Assembly: GCF_020532645.1 (NCBI RefSeq)
Contig: NZ_JAJAUZ010000072.1
Coordinates: forward strand, 1 to 36,230
Length of the DNA: 36,230 nucleotides
Source of the DNA: Streptomyces bambusae
Lineage (GTDB): Bacteria; Actinomycetota; Actinomycetes; Streptomycetales; Streptomycetaceae
Direction of reading: 5' to 3'
The notes under the pieces were generated by a model, which worked only from the letters and a program-made list of their open reading frames with translations, did no database searches and had not been told where the DNA came from. The translations under genes and the position numbers were made by a program. Of the stretch, positions 25,886 to 33,192 are shown one piece after another; within the stretch, counting starts at the first letter, position 1, and the number at the start of each line of letters is the position of its first letter.

Positions 25886-25985
25886 CAACGAGGATCGTCC
25901 AGATCTTCATGCGGGCGAAGGCATGCGCGACGCGGGCCCAAACCTGCTTGTGGGCGGGCCGTGTTCCTCTTTGCCAAGCGGGGAG
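25886..25985 (-). pseudogene. Transposase C-terminal remnant, IS5-family type
   Basis: A minus-strand frame reads RPAHKQVWARVAHAFARMKI and then WTILVDQR, matching the conserved tail (HKQVRARVEHxFARMKTWKILRDCR) of a Streptomyces DDE transposase group. Only about 35 residues survive, with no catalytic domain, no start and no terminal inverted repeats that I can find. It abuts the stop codon of the HxlR gene. Confidence 0.65.
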
Positions 25986-26441
25986 TCCGGCCTGGCCGCC
26001 CTCGCACCGCCGAACCGTGATGGCGCGAGGGCCCAGTCCGGCGAAAGGTGCCGTCCAGGAGGGCTCGGACGCCAAGGTCGCACCGGCCATCCCCAGATCA
26101 ATTCACCGTCGGCCTGCAGGACTTGCTGTGCGAGGTGAAGGCCAGGCTCTCGTCGGCGTCCCGCGTGCGTGCACCGATGCCCCCACAAGGGCATGAGGCC
26201 GCCTTCGACCGCGCGAACCACCAGAGTGGGTCTCGGGCAGCGATCACCGCACGGGACGCGAGGAACAGCCCTGCAAATGAAGGCAGTTCCCACAGGCACT
26301 CGGGAACCCTCTGGCACCGCTGGCGACCACACCGCAGTCCCTGCGCCGGCAGATCCTCCCCTCCTCCGGCATCGCTCTCTCAGGCTCGTCAGCCCATCGT
26401 GACCTGACCTCGACCCCTGGCGGGCCAAGGCGCTTTCCATG
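25986..26441. other. Non-coding stretch after the transposase remnant
   Basis: About 450 bases without a credible gene, RBS-start pair or domain in any frame. Its composition is less GC-extreme than the neighbours, consistent with eroded insertion-sequence flank, but nothing recognisable remains. Confidence 0.4.
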
Positions 26442-26458
26442 ACTCTATGATGCAGAGT
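26442..26458. promoter_or_regulatory. Small palindrome overlapping a -10 element
   Basis: ACTCT and AGAGT arms separated by seven bases, with TATGAT (26446-26451), a good -10 hexamer, inside. It sits 28-44 bases before the start of the membrane protein gene. It is a candidate operator for the winged-helix regulator encoded by the second gene of the pair. Confidence 0.45.
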
Positions 26459-26485
26459 TAGAAACACGGTATGGAAGGTGATGTC

Positions 26486-27043
26486 ATGATTTCTGGCGAT
26501 GATGCGCGTGAGGCGATAGCCGCGGCTCGTGACGCAGCGGCAGCGGGGCGGCATGACAGGGAAGCGGGATGGATTCCGCTGCTCACGTTCGGCGGTGCGC
26601 TGTTGCTGGGCTGCCCCCTGGCGGTCCATGTGGAGCGGCCCTGGTTCAGCCTGCCGTTCTGGCTTCTGATCGGTCCCGCCGCCTATGTGCTCGTGGGATT
26701 CTGGGGGCGTCGTCGTTCCGAGGAACTCGGGCTGAAGGTGTTCAGCGGTCGGCGACCGCAGGGATGCGGGGTGCTGGTGGTGTTCGCGCTCGGCATCGCG
26801 TATCCGCATCCGCTGGCATGGGGGATCTGCGGGGCATTGCTGCTGATGGTGATCGCGGCTTCGCTGCGCAGCGGAGCCGTGCGTCTGGCCGCCTTGGTCA
26901 TGTTCCTGGTGGGCGGTGCGGGCGCCCAGCTGATCGCTTCGGAGACAGGGCCGGGGTGGGAACTCGCCCTGTTGTACGGGGTGCTGGGTGGAGCCCTGGC
27001 AGCGTGGGGTGCGGTGTCGGGGCGGAGGACGGCGTCGCGATGA
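26486..27043 (+). CDS. Multi-pass membrane protein paired with a winged-helix regulator
   Basis: 185 residues from ATG 26486 (GAAGGTGA just upstream; an in-frame ATG at 26471 has no RBS). After a short helical N-terminus (DDAREAIAAARDAAAAGR) there are about five hydrophobic segments, for example LLTFGGALLLGCPLAV, FWLLIGPAAYVLVGFW and AALVMFLVGGAGAQLIA. I do not recognise a functional family. The stop overlaps the next gene's ATG by four bases (ATGA), so the two are translated together. This membrane protein/regulator layout is common in Streptomyces. Confidence 0.85.
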   Translation: MISGDDAREAIAAARDAAAAGRHDREAGWIPLLTFGGALLLGCPLAVHVERPWFSLPFWLLIGPAAYVLVGFWGRRRSEELGLKVFSGRRPQGCGVLVVFALGIAYPHPLAWGICGALLLMVIAASLRSGAVRLAALVMFLVGGAGAQLIASETGPGWELALLYGVLGGALAAWGAVSGRRTASR

Positions 27044-27360
27044 GCACAGAGGGACACGCGCTCGAAGTCGATGATGTCGTGCATCAGCGGACCCGCCTGT
27101 CGATTCTGAGCCTGTTGAACGAGGTGGGCTCCGCCGAGTTCACGTATGTGCGGGACACGCTGGACTTGACGGACGGCAACCTCGGTCGGCACGTGGAGGT
27201 GCTGACGGGTCGGGGCTTGGTGACGTGTGAGCGGCGACCTGCCCTGGGAGGGCGTACCCGGATGTGGGTGACGATCACGCGTGAGGGCCGTGCGGCGTTC
27301 GGCGCGGAGATCGAGGCCTTGCGTCGGCTGGTGCAGCGGTACGACGCGCCTCGCGGCTGA
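27040..27360 (+). CDS. Winged-helix DNA-binding protein, ArsR/MarR-like (HTH_34 type)
   Basis: 106 residues: RTRLSILSLLNEVGSAEFTY, then RDTLDLTDGNLGRHVEVLTG as recognition helix, a wing LVTCERRPALGGRTRMWVTI, and ITREGRAAFGAEIEALRRLV as dimerisation helix. This matches the stand-alone winged-helix family often paired with a small membrane protein gene. It has a GGAGG RBS inside the preceding gene and a four-base overlap with it. It likely autoregulates the pair through the palindrome at 26442-26458; the signal is unknown. Confidence 0.9.
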   Translation: MSTEGHALEVDDVVHQRTRLSILSLLNEVGSAEFTYVRDTLDLTDGNLGRHVEVLTGRGLVTCERRPALGGRTRMWVTITREGRAAFGAEIEALRRLVQRYDAPRG

Positions 27361-27361
27361 C

Positions 27362-27409
27362 GAAACGGCCGGCGGGTCCGACCAGGGGGTCGGGCCCGCC
27401 GGCCGTTTC
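27362..27409. terminator. Strong bidirectional hairpin between convergent genes
   Basis: A 22-bp stem with one G-T wobble (arms starting GAAACGGCCGGCGGG) and a four-base loop, beginning just after the stop of the regulator gene and ending 11 bases from the stop of the opposing secreted-protein gene. Confidence 0.9.
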
Positions 27410-27419
27410 CGTTTGCCGA

Positions 27420-27932
27420 TCAGCCCTTCAGTTGGAAGGCGACAGCGCCGTCGCGCCCTCCTTCACGGAACCAGGTCAGCGTCACCTTGGTGCCTGCGGG
27501 GTAGCTCTTGTTGATCTGCCAGTGGAAGTAGGCGGCCCCGGGCGTGCAGTTCGCGCGGCTCGACGATCCGCTGGCTATGGTCGCCCCGCTGGAGTTGGTC
27601 ACCTTCCAATGACCCTTGTAGTCACAGACCATGCCTGGGTACTGCCGGCTGATGTGCAGGCTGTTCACGTGCTTCTTGCTGCCCTGCACATCGCCGCAGA
27701 CCGTGCCTCCCCCACGGCCCCAGGTGCACCCGTTGGCCGAGTAGACCGATGCCCCGGGCACCACCGGATCTCCCGCCTGAGCGCCGTCTTCCTCGTCAGG
27801 GGCGACCTGGACCCATCGGACGTTCTCGGCAGGGGGATCTGCCGCGAGGGCCGCAGGGGCGGTTCCGGCCAGCAGTGAGGTTGTCGCGACGACGGCTCCC
27901 GCGAGGACGGCCAGGCGCTGACGACAAGTCAT
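27420..27932 (-). CDS. Secreted protein of unknown function
   Basis: 170 residues from ATG 27932, with GGAG about ten bases upstream; an in-frame GTG six codons earlier is possible. A clear Sec signal peptide (CRQRLAVLAGAVVATTSLL) ends near APAALAAD. The mature part of about 140 residues is beta-rich with four cysteines (GCTWG, TVCGD, MVCDY, ANCTPG), suggesting two disulfides, and ends VTLTWFREGGRDGAVAFQLK. I recognise no family. It is monocistronic, and shares the terminator at 27362-27409. Confidence 0.85.
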   Translation of the reverse strand: MTCRQRLAVLAGAVVATTSLLAGTAPAALAADPPAENVRWVQVAPDEEDGAQAGDPVVPGASVYSANGCTWGRGGGTVCGDVQGSKKHVNSLHISRQYPGMVCDYKGHWKVTNSSGATIASGSSSRANCTPGAAYFHWQINKSYPAGTKVTLTWFREGGRDGAVAFQLKG

Positions 27933-28054
27933 AGAAATTCTTCTCCACACGATGGGGACGGAGCGTCAGGTGACGCACCGTCTGTTGATCTTGTGAAGGT
28001 CTACCGGCTCGGCTCGGGTCCGGAGAATGATCAAGTTCACACGGCTCGATAAAC

Positions 28055-28330
28055 ATGACGAATGACTCTATTGATCCCAAGGAGTCCCAACTCGGACAGC
28101 CGTCCCGAAGTGCCGCGAGGCCGGCTTCGCCGCGCCCTCCCCGGTACCGGCCGACGGATCAGCCCGCCGCGGATCCCTTCGTGACCTTCCCCTTCGGAAC
28201 CGGACCGGGCGGAGCCGCGGGCGATGTCGAGTGCACCATCCGCAAGGCGGCACTGCCCCTGCCGGAAGGGTTGTGGGAACTGTACGTACAGACCGCGGAC
28301 GGGCGGGCCAGGCGGCGGCTGCGCCCCCGC
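28055..28330 (+). pseudogene. Probable 5' part of the FG-GAP gene in another frame
   Basis: This frame reads FVTFPFGTGPGG, then ECTIRKAALPLPEGLWELYV and QTADGR, which looks like real protein (LWELYVQTADGR), but it loses sense after about 28320 and runs out of frame with the FG-GAP gene that follows. A frameshift between about 28300 and 28345 would join them. There is no RBS at the ATG at 28055 and no signal peptide, so the 5' end may be damaged further. Confidence 0.45.
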
Positions 28331-28364
28331 GTGGGCAGAGCCTGCCGATCCGGCGGCTCCTGCC

Positions 28365-29603
28365 GTGAAGAGCGTCGCTGCGGACCTGGTCGTCACCAAG
28401 GCGGAACTCCAGTTCCGGGAGTACGACCGGACACGCGTCTGGGCCATGGAGGGCGAAGGCACTCCGGGGGCACAGATTCAGTTCAAGGTGCCGGGTTTCA
28501 TTTGGCACGACCTCCTGAAGGTCTCCACGGACGGCACCTGGCACACCTCCACCTACATCTCCAAGTACGGGCAGGGCGCGACCACCAAGGAATTGACGTT
28601 CCGTCAGATGCTTGAAGGTGGCACGTGGTCGGCGGTGAAGACAGCGGAGGTGACCGTTGCGGCACCGGTGATCAGCGCACCGGACACGTCCGACACCCCC
28701 CGCCCCGAGATATCCGGAAGGGGGGTGCCCGGCGCCGAGGTGACGCTGCGCATCGGCGACACGGACTTCGGCTCCGCCACCGTCGACGACCACGGGAACT
28801 GGTCCGTCGTGCCGGACGAGGACCTGCCCGCCGGAACCAGCACCCTGACGGCCGTGGAGGTGCTCTTCGGCATGACCTCCCCGGCGACCCGGAAGCCGAT
28901 CACCCTGCCCGGCGCCGAACGGCGGGTATCCGCAAGGGACCTGTCCGAGGTCGTCCTCGCCGACGTCACCGGCGACGGCAAGGGCGACATCCTCGCCAAG
29001 CCGGAGGACTCCGCCGGCCTGTACCTGTTCCAGGGGCGCGGCGACGGCACGTTCGAGCACGGCACCGAGGTCTTCGACGGCTGGGTCTACGCGCAGACCG
29101 TGGCCGGCGACTTCGACGGCGACGGCACAGCGGACCTCGTCGCCACCGACGGCGACGGCACCCTGCACCTGTGGCGCGGCAAGGGCGACGGGACCTTCGG
29201 CGAACGGCAGAAGCTGACCGGCTGGACCGGCAAGGAACAGACCACCGCCGGTGACATCGACGGAGACGGCATCACCGACCTCGTCGCCCTCGACACCAAG
29301 GACCACCGGCTCAAGCTGTGGAAGGGCACGAAGGGCGGCTCGGGCAATCCCTTCGCCCGGCCGCAGGTCCTCACCCGGTGGGAGGGATTCCGCCAGAGCA
29401 GCCTCGGCGACCTCGACGGCAAGGGCCTGGCCCACCTGGTGGCCGCCACCACCGACCCCAGGACGGGCAAGACGAGCCTGCGGCTGCGGAAGTCCAAGGG
29501 CGCTCCCCGGCAGACCGCACGTTCACCGCAGAAACGATTGTTGTTACCGCAAACAGTCCACGGCTCGCTCACGGGGCCGGCGCTGCGGCGGCTCGGCGGC
29601 TGA
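28365..29603 (+). CDS. FG-GAP/VCBS repeat protein with Ig-like domains, possibly 5' truncated
   Basis: About 412 residues from GTG 28365; the frame opens earlier, at ATG 28224, with unlikely sequence. Two Ig-like modules come first (AELQFREYDRTRVWAMEGEG; EISGRGVPGAEVTLRIGD, then GNWSVVPDEDLPAGT). Four FG-GAP repeats follow, three with Ca-binding loops: ADVTGDGKGDILA, GDFDGDGTADLVA, GDIDGDGITDLVA and the weaker GDLDGKGLAHLVA. Such repeats build a calcium-bound propeller in secreted proteins, yet no signal peptide is attached here. The last about 30 residues (RQTARSPQKRLLLPQ) look unlike the family, so the 3' end may be altered too. Confidence 0.7.
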   Translation: MKSVAADLVVTKAELQFREYDRTRVWAMEGEGTPGAQIQFKVPGFIWHDLLKVSTDGTWHTSTYISKYGQGATTKELTFRQMLEGGTWSAVKTAEVTVAAPVISAPDTSDTPRPEISGRGVPGAEVTLRIGDTDFGSATVDDHGNWSVVPDEDLPAGTSTLTAVEVLFGMTSPATRKPITLPGAERRVSARDLSEVVLADVTGDGKGDILAKPEDSAGLYLFQGRGDGTFEHGTEVFDGWVYAQTVAGDFDGDGTADLVATDGDGTLHLWRGKGDGTFGERQKLTGWTGKEQTTAGDIDGDGITDLVALDTKDHRLKLWKGTKGGSGNPFARPQVLTRWEGFRQSSLGDLDGKGLAHLVAATTDPRTGKTSLRLRKSKGAPRQTARSPQKRLLLPQTVHGSLTGPALRRLGG

Positions 29604-29662
29604 CGTGAGGGCCCTCGCGCAGCCCTGGCCACGTGCGGGCAGGCCAGGCAGCGGCGACCGTG

Positions 29663-30187
29663 TCACAGTGCCCGACGGGGGCGGGGCCGCTGGACGCGCA
29701 GCCGGATCCGGGTCTTGAGGTGCCGGGGTGCGAGCAGGGCCGCGAACTGCGTGAGGACGCCGTGCGTCACTGCGGACAGGACCTCGCCGGGGTGGGCCGT
29801 GCTGTCCACGGTGAGGGTGACGGCCAGGGTCATCGTGTGCCCTCGGCCGGTCAGGCGGCAGCTCGCTCGAACGACGCCGGGGACGGCCGAGCATCCTGTT
29901 CGGACGGCACGGCGGACGGCACGGCTGTCCAGATGGCAGCCGGGTGCGGGAAGGCCGAGGCGGCGCGGAGCACGCCGCGGAACCTGTGCGACGAGCAGGA
30001 CCGACGAGGCCGCCAGGGCGGCGCAGGCCGTGAGGATCAGCGGGCCGGGCCCCGCGTGCCGCAGCTGCCGGAGTGCGGCGTCGACGACCTGGTTCCCGAC
30101 CCTGCCTGCTGCGGCACCTGCGGCTGCCAGGAGGGCGAGTCCGGTCAGAGCGAGCACAGTCCGGTTGGCGACGGTGCGGCTACGCAT
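29663..30187 (-). CDS. AmaP-like alkaline shock response membrane anchor protein
   Basis: 174 residues. ATG 30187 is preceded by GAGAGGAAGGGG. Two hydrophobic segments are near the N-terminus (TVLALTGLALLAAAGAAAG and PLILTACAALAASSVLLVA), followed by a soluble domain that begins like an Asp23-type fold (LDSRAVRRAVRTGCSAVPGV) and has MTLAVTLTVDSTA. In Firmicutes AmaP tethers Asp23 to the membrane; this gene is the last of the Asp23-DUF2273-DUF6286-AmaP operon and overlaps the DUF6286 gene by eight bases. The exact role in actinobacteria is unproven. Confidence 0.82.
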   Translation of the reverse strand: MRSRTVANRTVLALTGLALLAAAGAAAGRVGNQVVDAALRQLRHAGPGPLILTACAALAASSVLLVAQVPRRAPRRLGLPAPGCHLDSRAVRRAVRTGCSAVPGVVRASCRLTGRGHTMTLAVTLTVDSTAHPGEVLSAVTHGVLTQFAALLAPRHLKTRIRLRVQRPRPRRAL

Positions 30188-31106
30188 CCGCCCCTTCCTC
30201 TCCGGGCCGGACGGTTCCCGTTGCACGTGCCCCACGGGTGCCGGCGAGCACGATCCGCACCCTGGGTTCCCGTGCCGGCGCCATGGACCTGATGGTGTGC
30301 GAGAGGGCCTCGGCCGCCGCCTCCCGGAGCTCCTGCGGCCTGCCGGAGGCCACGTGGGCCCGCACGGTGATCGTGCGCGGCGTGAAGCGTACGCTTCGCA
30401 CGCGCAGCCCCGGGACTTGGGCGAGGGCAGCCCGCGCCAGACGTGCGGCATGTGTCCGTGTGGTTCGGGCCCGGACCGGAACCGGCTGGGGGCAGCCGAG
30501 TGCCAGGGCGCGCCGGTGGCCCGGGGTGAGCGCCAGGAGGATCAGCCAGACCCCGGCGGCAGCCGCCGCCACAACCACCACCGCCGGGGGCACGAAGGAC
30601 AGGCTCGCGGACGCGTGCGCCACCTCCTTCACCTGCTTCCACGGAGGCGGGGGAACGCCGGGGACGTAACGCCGGCAGACGGTCCACAGCAGCAGGACCG
30701 ACAGAACGCACGCGGCGGTGCCCAGCCCTGCGGCGGCGGCCCGGCGCGGGGACCACGGCCGGTGTGCCGTGAACGGTGCCGGGGCCATGGCCTCCGGGCG
30801 GGGACGGTCCGGTTCGGGGGTGAGCCTGCGGACCCGGATGTACGCGGGCGCGATGTCCGCACCGGTCAAATACCCGGTGCGCCGGGTCAGATGGCGGTGG
30901 AGGTCTGCCATCCGTTCGACGTTGCCGGGTGCGGTGAGCGGCAGCTCCACGTCCACGGTCACCTCGACGGAACGTCCCGTCCTGCGTGCGGTGCCGTGCA
31001 GGACGTGCCCGCCGGCCGGGACGGTGATTTCGGCGCAGGCCTGCCGGGCGATCTTGGCCGCCACCCGGTCGGAGACGACGGTGACACCGCGCTGGGAGGC
31101 GCTCAC
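30180..31106 (-). CDS. DUF6286 protein with N-terminal Asp23-like domain
   Basis: 308 residues. Residues about 5-95 resemble an Asp23 domain (VSDRVAAKIARQACAEI, VTVDVELPL). Two membrane segments follow (about 123-143 and 172-194), flanking a proline-rich loop. The C-terminal about 110 residues form the DUF6286 region (RLARAALAQVPGLRVRSVRF, TITVRAHVASGRPQELREAA). It starts with GTG overlapping the stop of the previous gene (GTGA) and ends eight bases inside the AmaP-like gene, so translation of all three is coupled. It is likely a membrane-bound partner of the Asp23 protein. Confidence 0.88.
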   Translation of the reverse strand: MSASQRGVTVVSDRVAAKIARQACAEITVPAGGHVLHGTARRTGRSVEVTVDVELPLTAPGNVERMADLHRHLTRRTGYLTGADIAPAYIRVRRLTPEPDRPRPEAMAPAPFTAHRPWSPRRAAAAGLGTAACVLSVLLLWTVCRRYVPGVPPPPWKQVKEVAHASASLSFVPPAVVVVAAAAAGVWLILLALTPGHRRALALGCPQPVPVRARTTRTHAARLARAALAQVPGLRVRSVRFTPRTITVRAHVASGRPQELREAAAEALSHTIRSMAPAREPRVRIVLAGTRGARATGTVRPGEEGADA

Positions 31107-31285
31107 CGCTGCCTGCGCTCGGCGACCAGGAAATCGCGCAGGTCCCCGCCCCGCCCAGTGTGACGGCCGGCCGCGTAGCCGAGCCCGCCCAGGGCCGCGA
31201 CCAGGAGGAACGCGCCGAAGCCGCCGAACCAGCCGGCGAAGCCCAGCGCCATCCCGGCCACCATCCCGAGAACGTCCTTGTCCAT
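31103..31285 (-). CDS. DUF2273-like small membrane protein
   Basis: 60 residues from ATG 31285 with GGAAGGAAGG upstream. It has one long glycine-rich hydrophobic hairpin (GMALGFAGWFGGFGAFLLVA and LGGLGYAAG) and an ending RHTGRGGDLRDFLVAERRQR. It resembles the small DUF2273 proteins regularly encoded beside Asp23 genes. It overlaps the DUF6286 start by four bases. Confidence 0.82.
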   Translation of the reverse strand: MDKDVLGMVAGMALGFAGWFGGFGAFLLVAALGGLGYAAGRHTGRGGDLRDFLVAERRQR

Positions 31286-31347
31286 GTCTGCCTTCCTTCC
31301 CTCGTCGACGTCGTGCCGCATCCGTACGGAGACGGAGCCGGGTGGGT

Positions 31348-31824
31348 TCAGGCCACCCGTGCTTCGGCGGTGTGCTCCGTGTCGTCCCCGGGCAGGTGGA
31401 CGTCGGTGACCGCGATGTTCACCTCCACCACCTCCAGTCCGGTGATCCGCTCCACCGCGGCGATCACGTTCTCCCGGACGTCGCGGGCCACGTCGGGGAC
31501 CGGGACGCCGTACTCCACGACCAGCTCCACGTCGATGGCGGCCTGCCGCTCCCCCACCTCGACCTTCACACCGCGCCCGACGTTGGGACGCCCGCCGGGC
31601 ACCCGGTCGCGGACGGCGCCCAGCGTGCGGGACAGGCCACCGCCCATGTCGTGGACACCGGGAATCTCCCGCGCCGCCCGCCCGGCGATCTTGACGACCA
31701 CGGTGTCCGAGATCGACGTCCTGCCCCGTGTGCCCGCGGGTTCGCTCACCTCGGTACGGCCCGCCACGGGCGCGCCGTTGGCGTGGTCCCGGCGGGTCGG
31801 GGTCTGCTCCTGCGTTGCGGTCAT
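31348..31824 (-). CDS. Asp23/Gls24 family envelope stress response protein
   Basis: 158 residues from ATG 31824 (GGGAGC RBS). After a charged, probably disordered 35-residue N-terminus comes the Asp23 domain: ISDTVVVKIAGRAAREIPGV, GVKVEVGERQAAIDVELVVE, VPDVARDVRENVIAAVERIT and VVEVNIAVTDVHL. Asp23 proteins polymerise at the membrane and respond to alkaline or cell-envelope stress. It is the first gene of a four-gene operon, driven by a promoter-like element nearly identical to that of the divergent ECF sigma gene. Confidence 0.95.
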   Translation of the reverse strand: MTATQEQTPTRRDHANGAPVAGRTEVSEPAGTRGRTSISDTVVVKIAGRAAREIPGVHDMGGGLSRTLGAVRDRVPGGRPNVGRGVKVEVGERQAAIDVELVVEYGVPVPDVARDVRENVIAAVERITGLEVVEVNIAVTDVHLPGDDTEHTAEARVA

Positions 31825-31864
31825 CTCTGCTCCCTGAACTGGTTCGTCTACGGCTCGCACTCCA

Positions 31865-31892
31865 TTGACACTGCCGGCCCGCCTTTCGTTAC
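31865..31892 (-). promoter_or_regulatory. Putative ECF-type promoter of the Asp23 operon
   Basis: Read on the minus strand: GTAACGAAAG, then GCGGGCCGGCA, then GTGTCAA. GTAAC fits an ECF -35 element and GTGTC a -10 element, separated by 16 bases. The -10 lies about 40 bases before the Asp23 start. It matches the divergent element at 31939-31966 almost base for base. Confidence 0.7.
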
Positions 31893-31938
31893 GGACTCCT
31901 TCCGTGAACGGGTGAACAGCAGTGCGTATCGGTGGGGC

Positions 31939-31966
31939 GTAACGAAAGCCGGGCGGGCGGTGTCAA
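31939..31966 (+). promoter_or_regulatory. Putative ECF-type promoter of the sigma factor gene
   Basis: GTAACGAAAG, then CCGGGCGGGCG, then GTGTCAA, with the same 16-base spacing as its divergent twin. The -10 is about 25 bases before the sigma start. The shared sequence implies recognition by one sigma factor, most simply this one (autoregulation). Confidence 0.7.
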
Positions 31967-31990
31967 ATCAGCGGAGGCTGGAAGGAGCCC

Positions 31991-32575
31991 GTGTTGAACG
32001 CTCGGTGGGGCCCGGACGAGGATGAGCAGACGGCCGAGGCGGGTGACCGGTTGCTGACCGTCCGGGCGGCGGAAGGAGACGAGGAGGCGTTCGAGATGCT
32101 GGTACACCGTCACTCCCGGGCCGTGCTGCAGCTCGCCGAACGCTTCATGGGCAGCCGGGCCGAGGCCGAGGACGCCGTCCAGGACGCCTTCGTCAGCGCC
32201 TGGCGCAGCCTGCCCGAATACCGGGGCGAGGCCGCGTTCGGCACCTGGCTGCACCGCATCGTCACCAACCGGTGCCTGACCCTGCTGCGGGCCCGCAGAC
32301 CTGCCGCCGACCTCGACGCGGTCACCGAGCCCGTGGCACCGGAACACCAGTCCTCACCCGCCCGCGCCGCCGAATCACACGCCGCCGTACGCGACCTCGC
32401 CCACGCCATGGGCGCGCTGTCCGCGGAACAGCGGGTCTGCTGGGTGCTGCGCGAGATCGAGGGGCAGCCCTACGAGACGATCGCCCAGGCGGTGGGGATC
32501 CGGCCCGAAGCTGCGCGCGCACGCGTCTTCAGGGCCCGGCGCATGCTGACGGAGGCGATGGCCGCATGGCGATGA
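31991..32575 (+). CDS. ECF-type RNA polymerase sigma factor
   Basis: 194 residues with sigma-70 region 2 (FEMLVHRHSRAVLQLAERFM, AEDAVQDAFVSAWRSL, FGTWLHRIVTNRC) and region 4 (ALSAEQRVCWVLREIEGQPY, IAQAVGIRPEAARARVFRAR), no region 3 and no extension. GTG 31991 is only three bases after AAGGAG; the next codon, TTG 31994, is better spaced and could be the true start. The gene overlaps the downstream anti-sigma-like gene. It probably directs both promoters in the 31865-31966 region, controlling itself and the Asp23 envelope operon. Confidence 0.93.
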   Translation: MLNARWGPDEDEQTAEAGDRLLTVRAAEGDEEAFEMLVHRHSRAVLQLAERFMGSRAEAEDAVQDAFVSAWRSLPEYRGEAAFGTWLHRIVTNRCLTLLRARRPAADLDAVTEPVAPEHQSSPARAAESHAAVRDLAHAMGALSAEQRVCWVLREIEGQPYETIAQAVGIRPEAARARVFRARRMLTEAMAAWR

Positions 32576-33192
32576 ACCATCCGCACCCCGACGACCCGGC
32601 CGAGGACGAAGACCTCGAACTCCTCGCCTGCGGACGGGACCTGGCGACCGTGTGGGAACAGGCCGGCGCGGCCGGCACAGCCGGTGCCGACCCACACACC
32701 GCCGCCTGCACCTACTGCCGGCAGGCCGTGGCGGACCTGGAACACCTGCGCGCCGCCCTTCCCCCGGTCACCGCACCGTCCACCGACATCGACACGGCCG
32801 CCGTGGTGCGGCGGGTCATGGACGCGGTCCGCCTGGAACTGCGCCCCGGACGCAACCTGCCGCTGGGCGAGGCCGACGAGGAAAGCTGGATCTACGAGTC
32901 CGTCGCGGCCCGCACCCTGCGCAACGCCGCCCAGCAGGTGCCCGGAGTGCTCGCCGGGAGCTGCCGCATTGCCCCGCCCGGCAGCCGCACCAGCCCCGCG
33001 CGGGGACCCGTCACCGTCCGCCTCGGCATCACCGTCGCCTACGGGCTCGACCTGCAGGCCACCACCCGCGCGGTGCGGGAGAGCCTCGCCCGCGCCGCCC
33101 GGGACCGACTCGGCCTGCCCGTCTCGGACGTCCACGTCACCGTCACCGACCTCCACCAGCCCCCCGACGAGTCACAGGAGGCCAGACCGTGA
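32566..33192 (+). CDS. Zinc anti-sigma motif fused to an Asp23-like domain
   Basis: 208 residues from ATG 32566 (GGAGG ten bases upstream), overlapping the sigma stop by ten bases. The N-terminal part has H44-x3-C48-x2-C51 (HTAACTYC), the zinc-type anti-sigma pattern, in a helical context (LELLACGRDLATVWEQA before, CRQAVADLEHLRAAL after). The C-terminal part is Asp23-like: ESVAARTLRNAAQQVPGVLA, VTVRLGITVAYGLDLQATTR and LPVSDVHVTVTDLHQP. There is no membrane segment. I infer a soluble anti-sigma factor whose Asp23 part may sense or join the envelope Asp23 assembly encoded by the divergent operon. The motif match is direct; the mechanism is inference. Confidence 0.8.
   Translation: MAMNHPHPDDPAEDEDLELLACGRDLATVWEQAGAAGTAGADPHTAACTYCRQAVADLEHLRAALPPVTAPSTDIDTAAVVRRVMDAVRLELRPGRNLPLGEADEESWIYESVAARTLRNAAQQVPGVLAGSCRIAPPGSRTSPARGPVTVRLGITVAYGLDLQATTRAVRESLARAARDRLGLPVSDVHVTVTDLHQPPDESQEARP

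Noticed and set aside
25907..26809. 300-codon minus-strand open frame
   Set aside because: It crosses the promoter and half of the membrane protein gene, with no homology.
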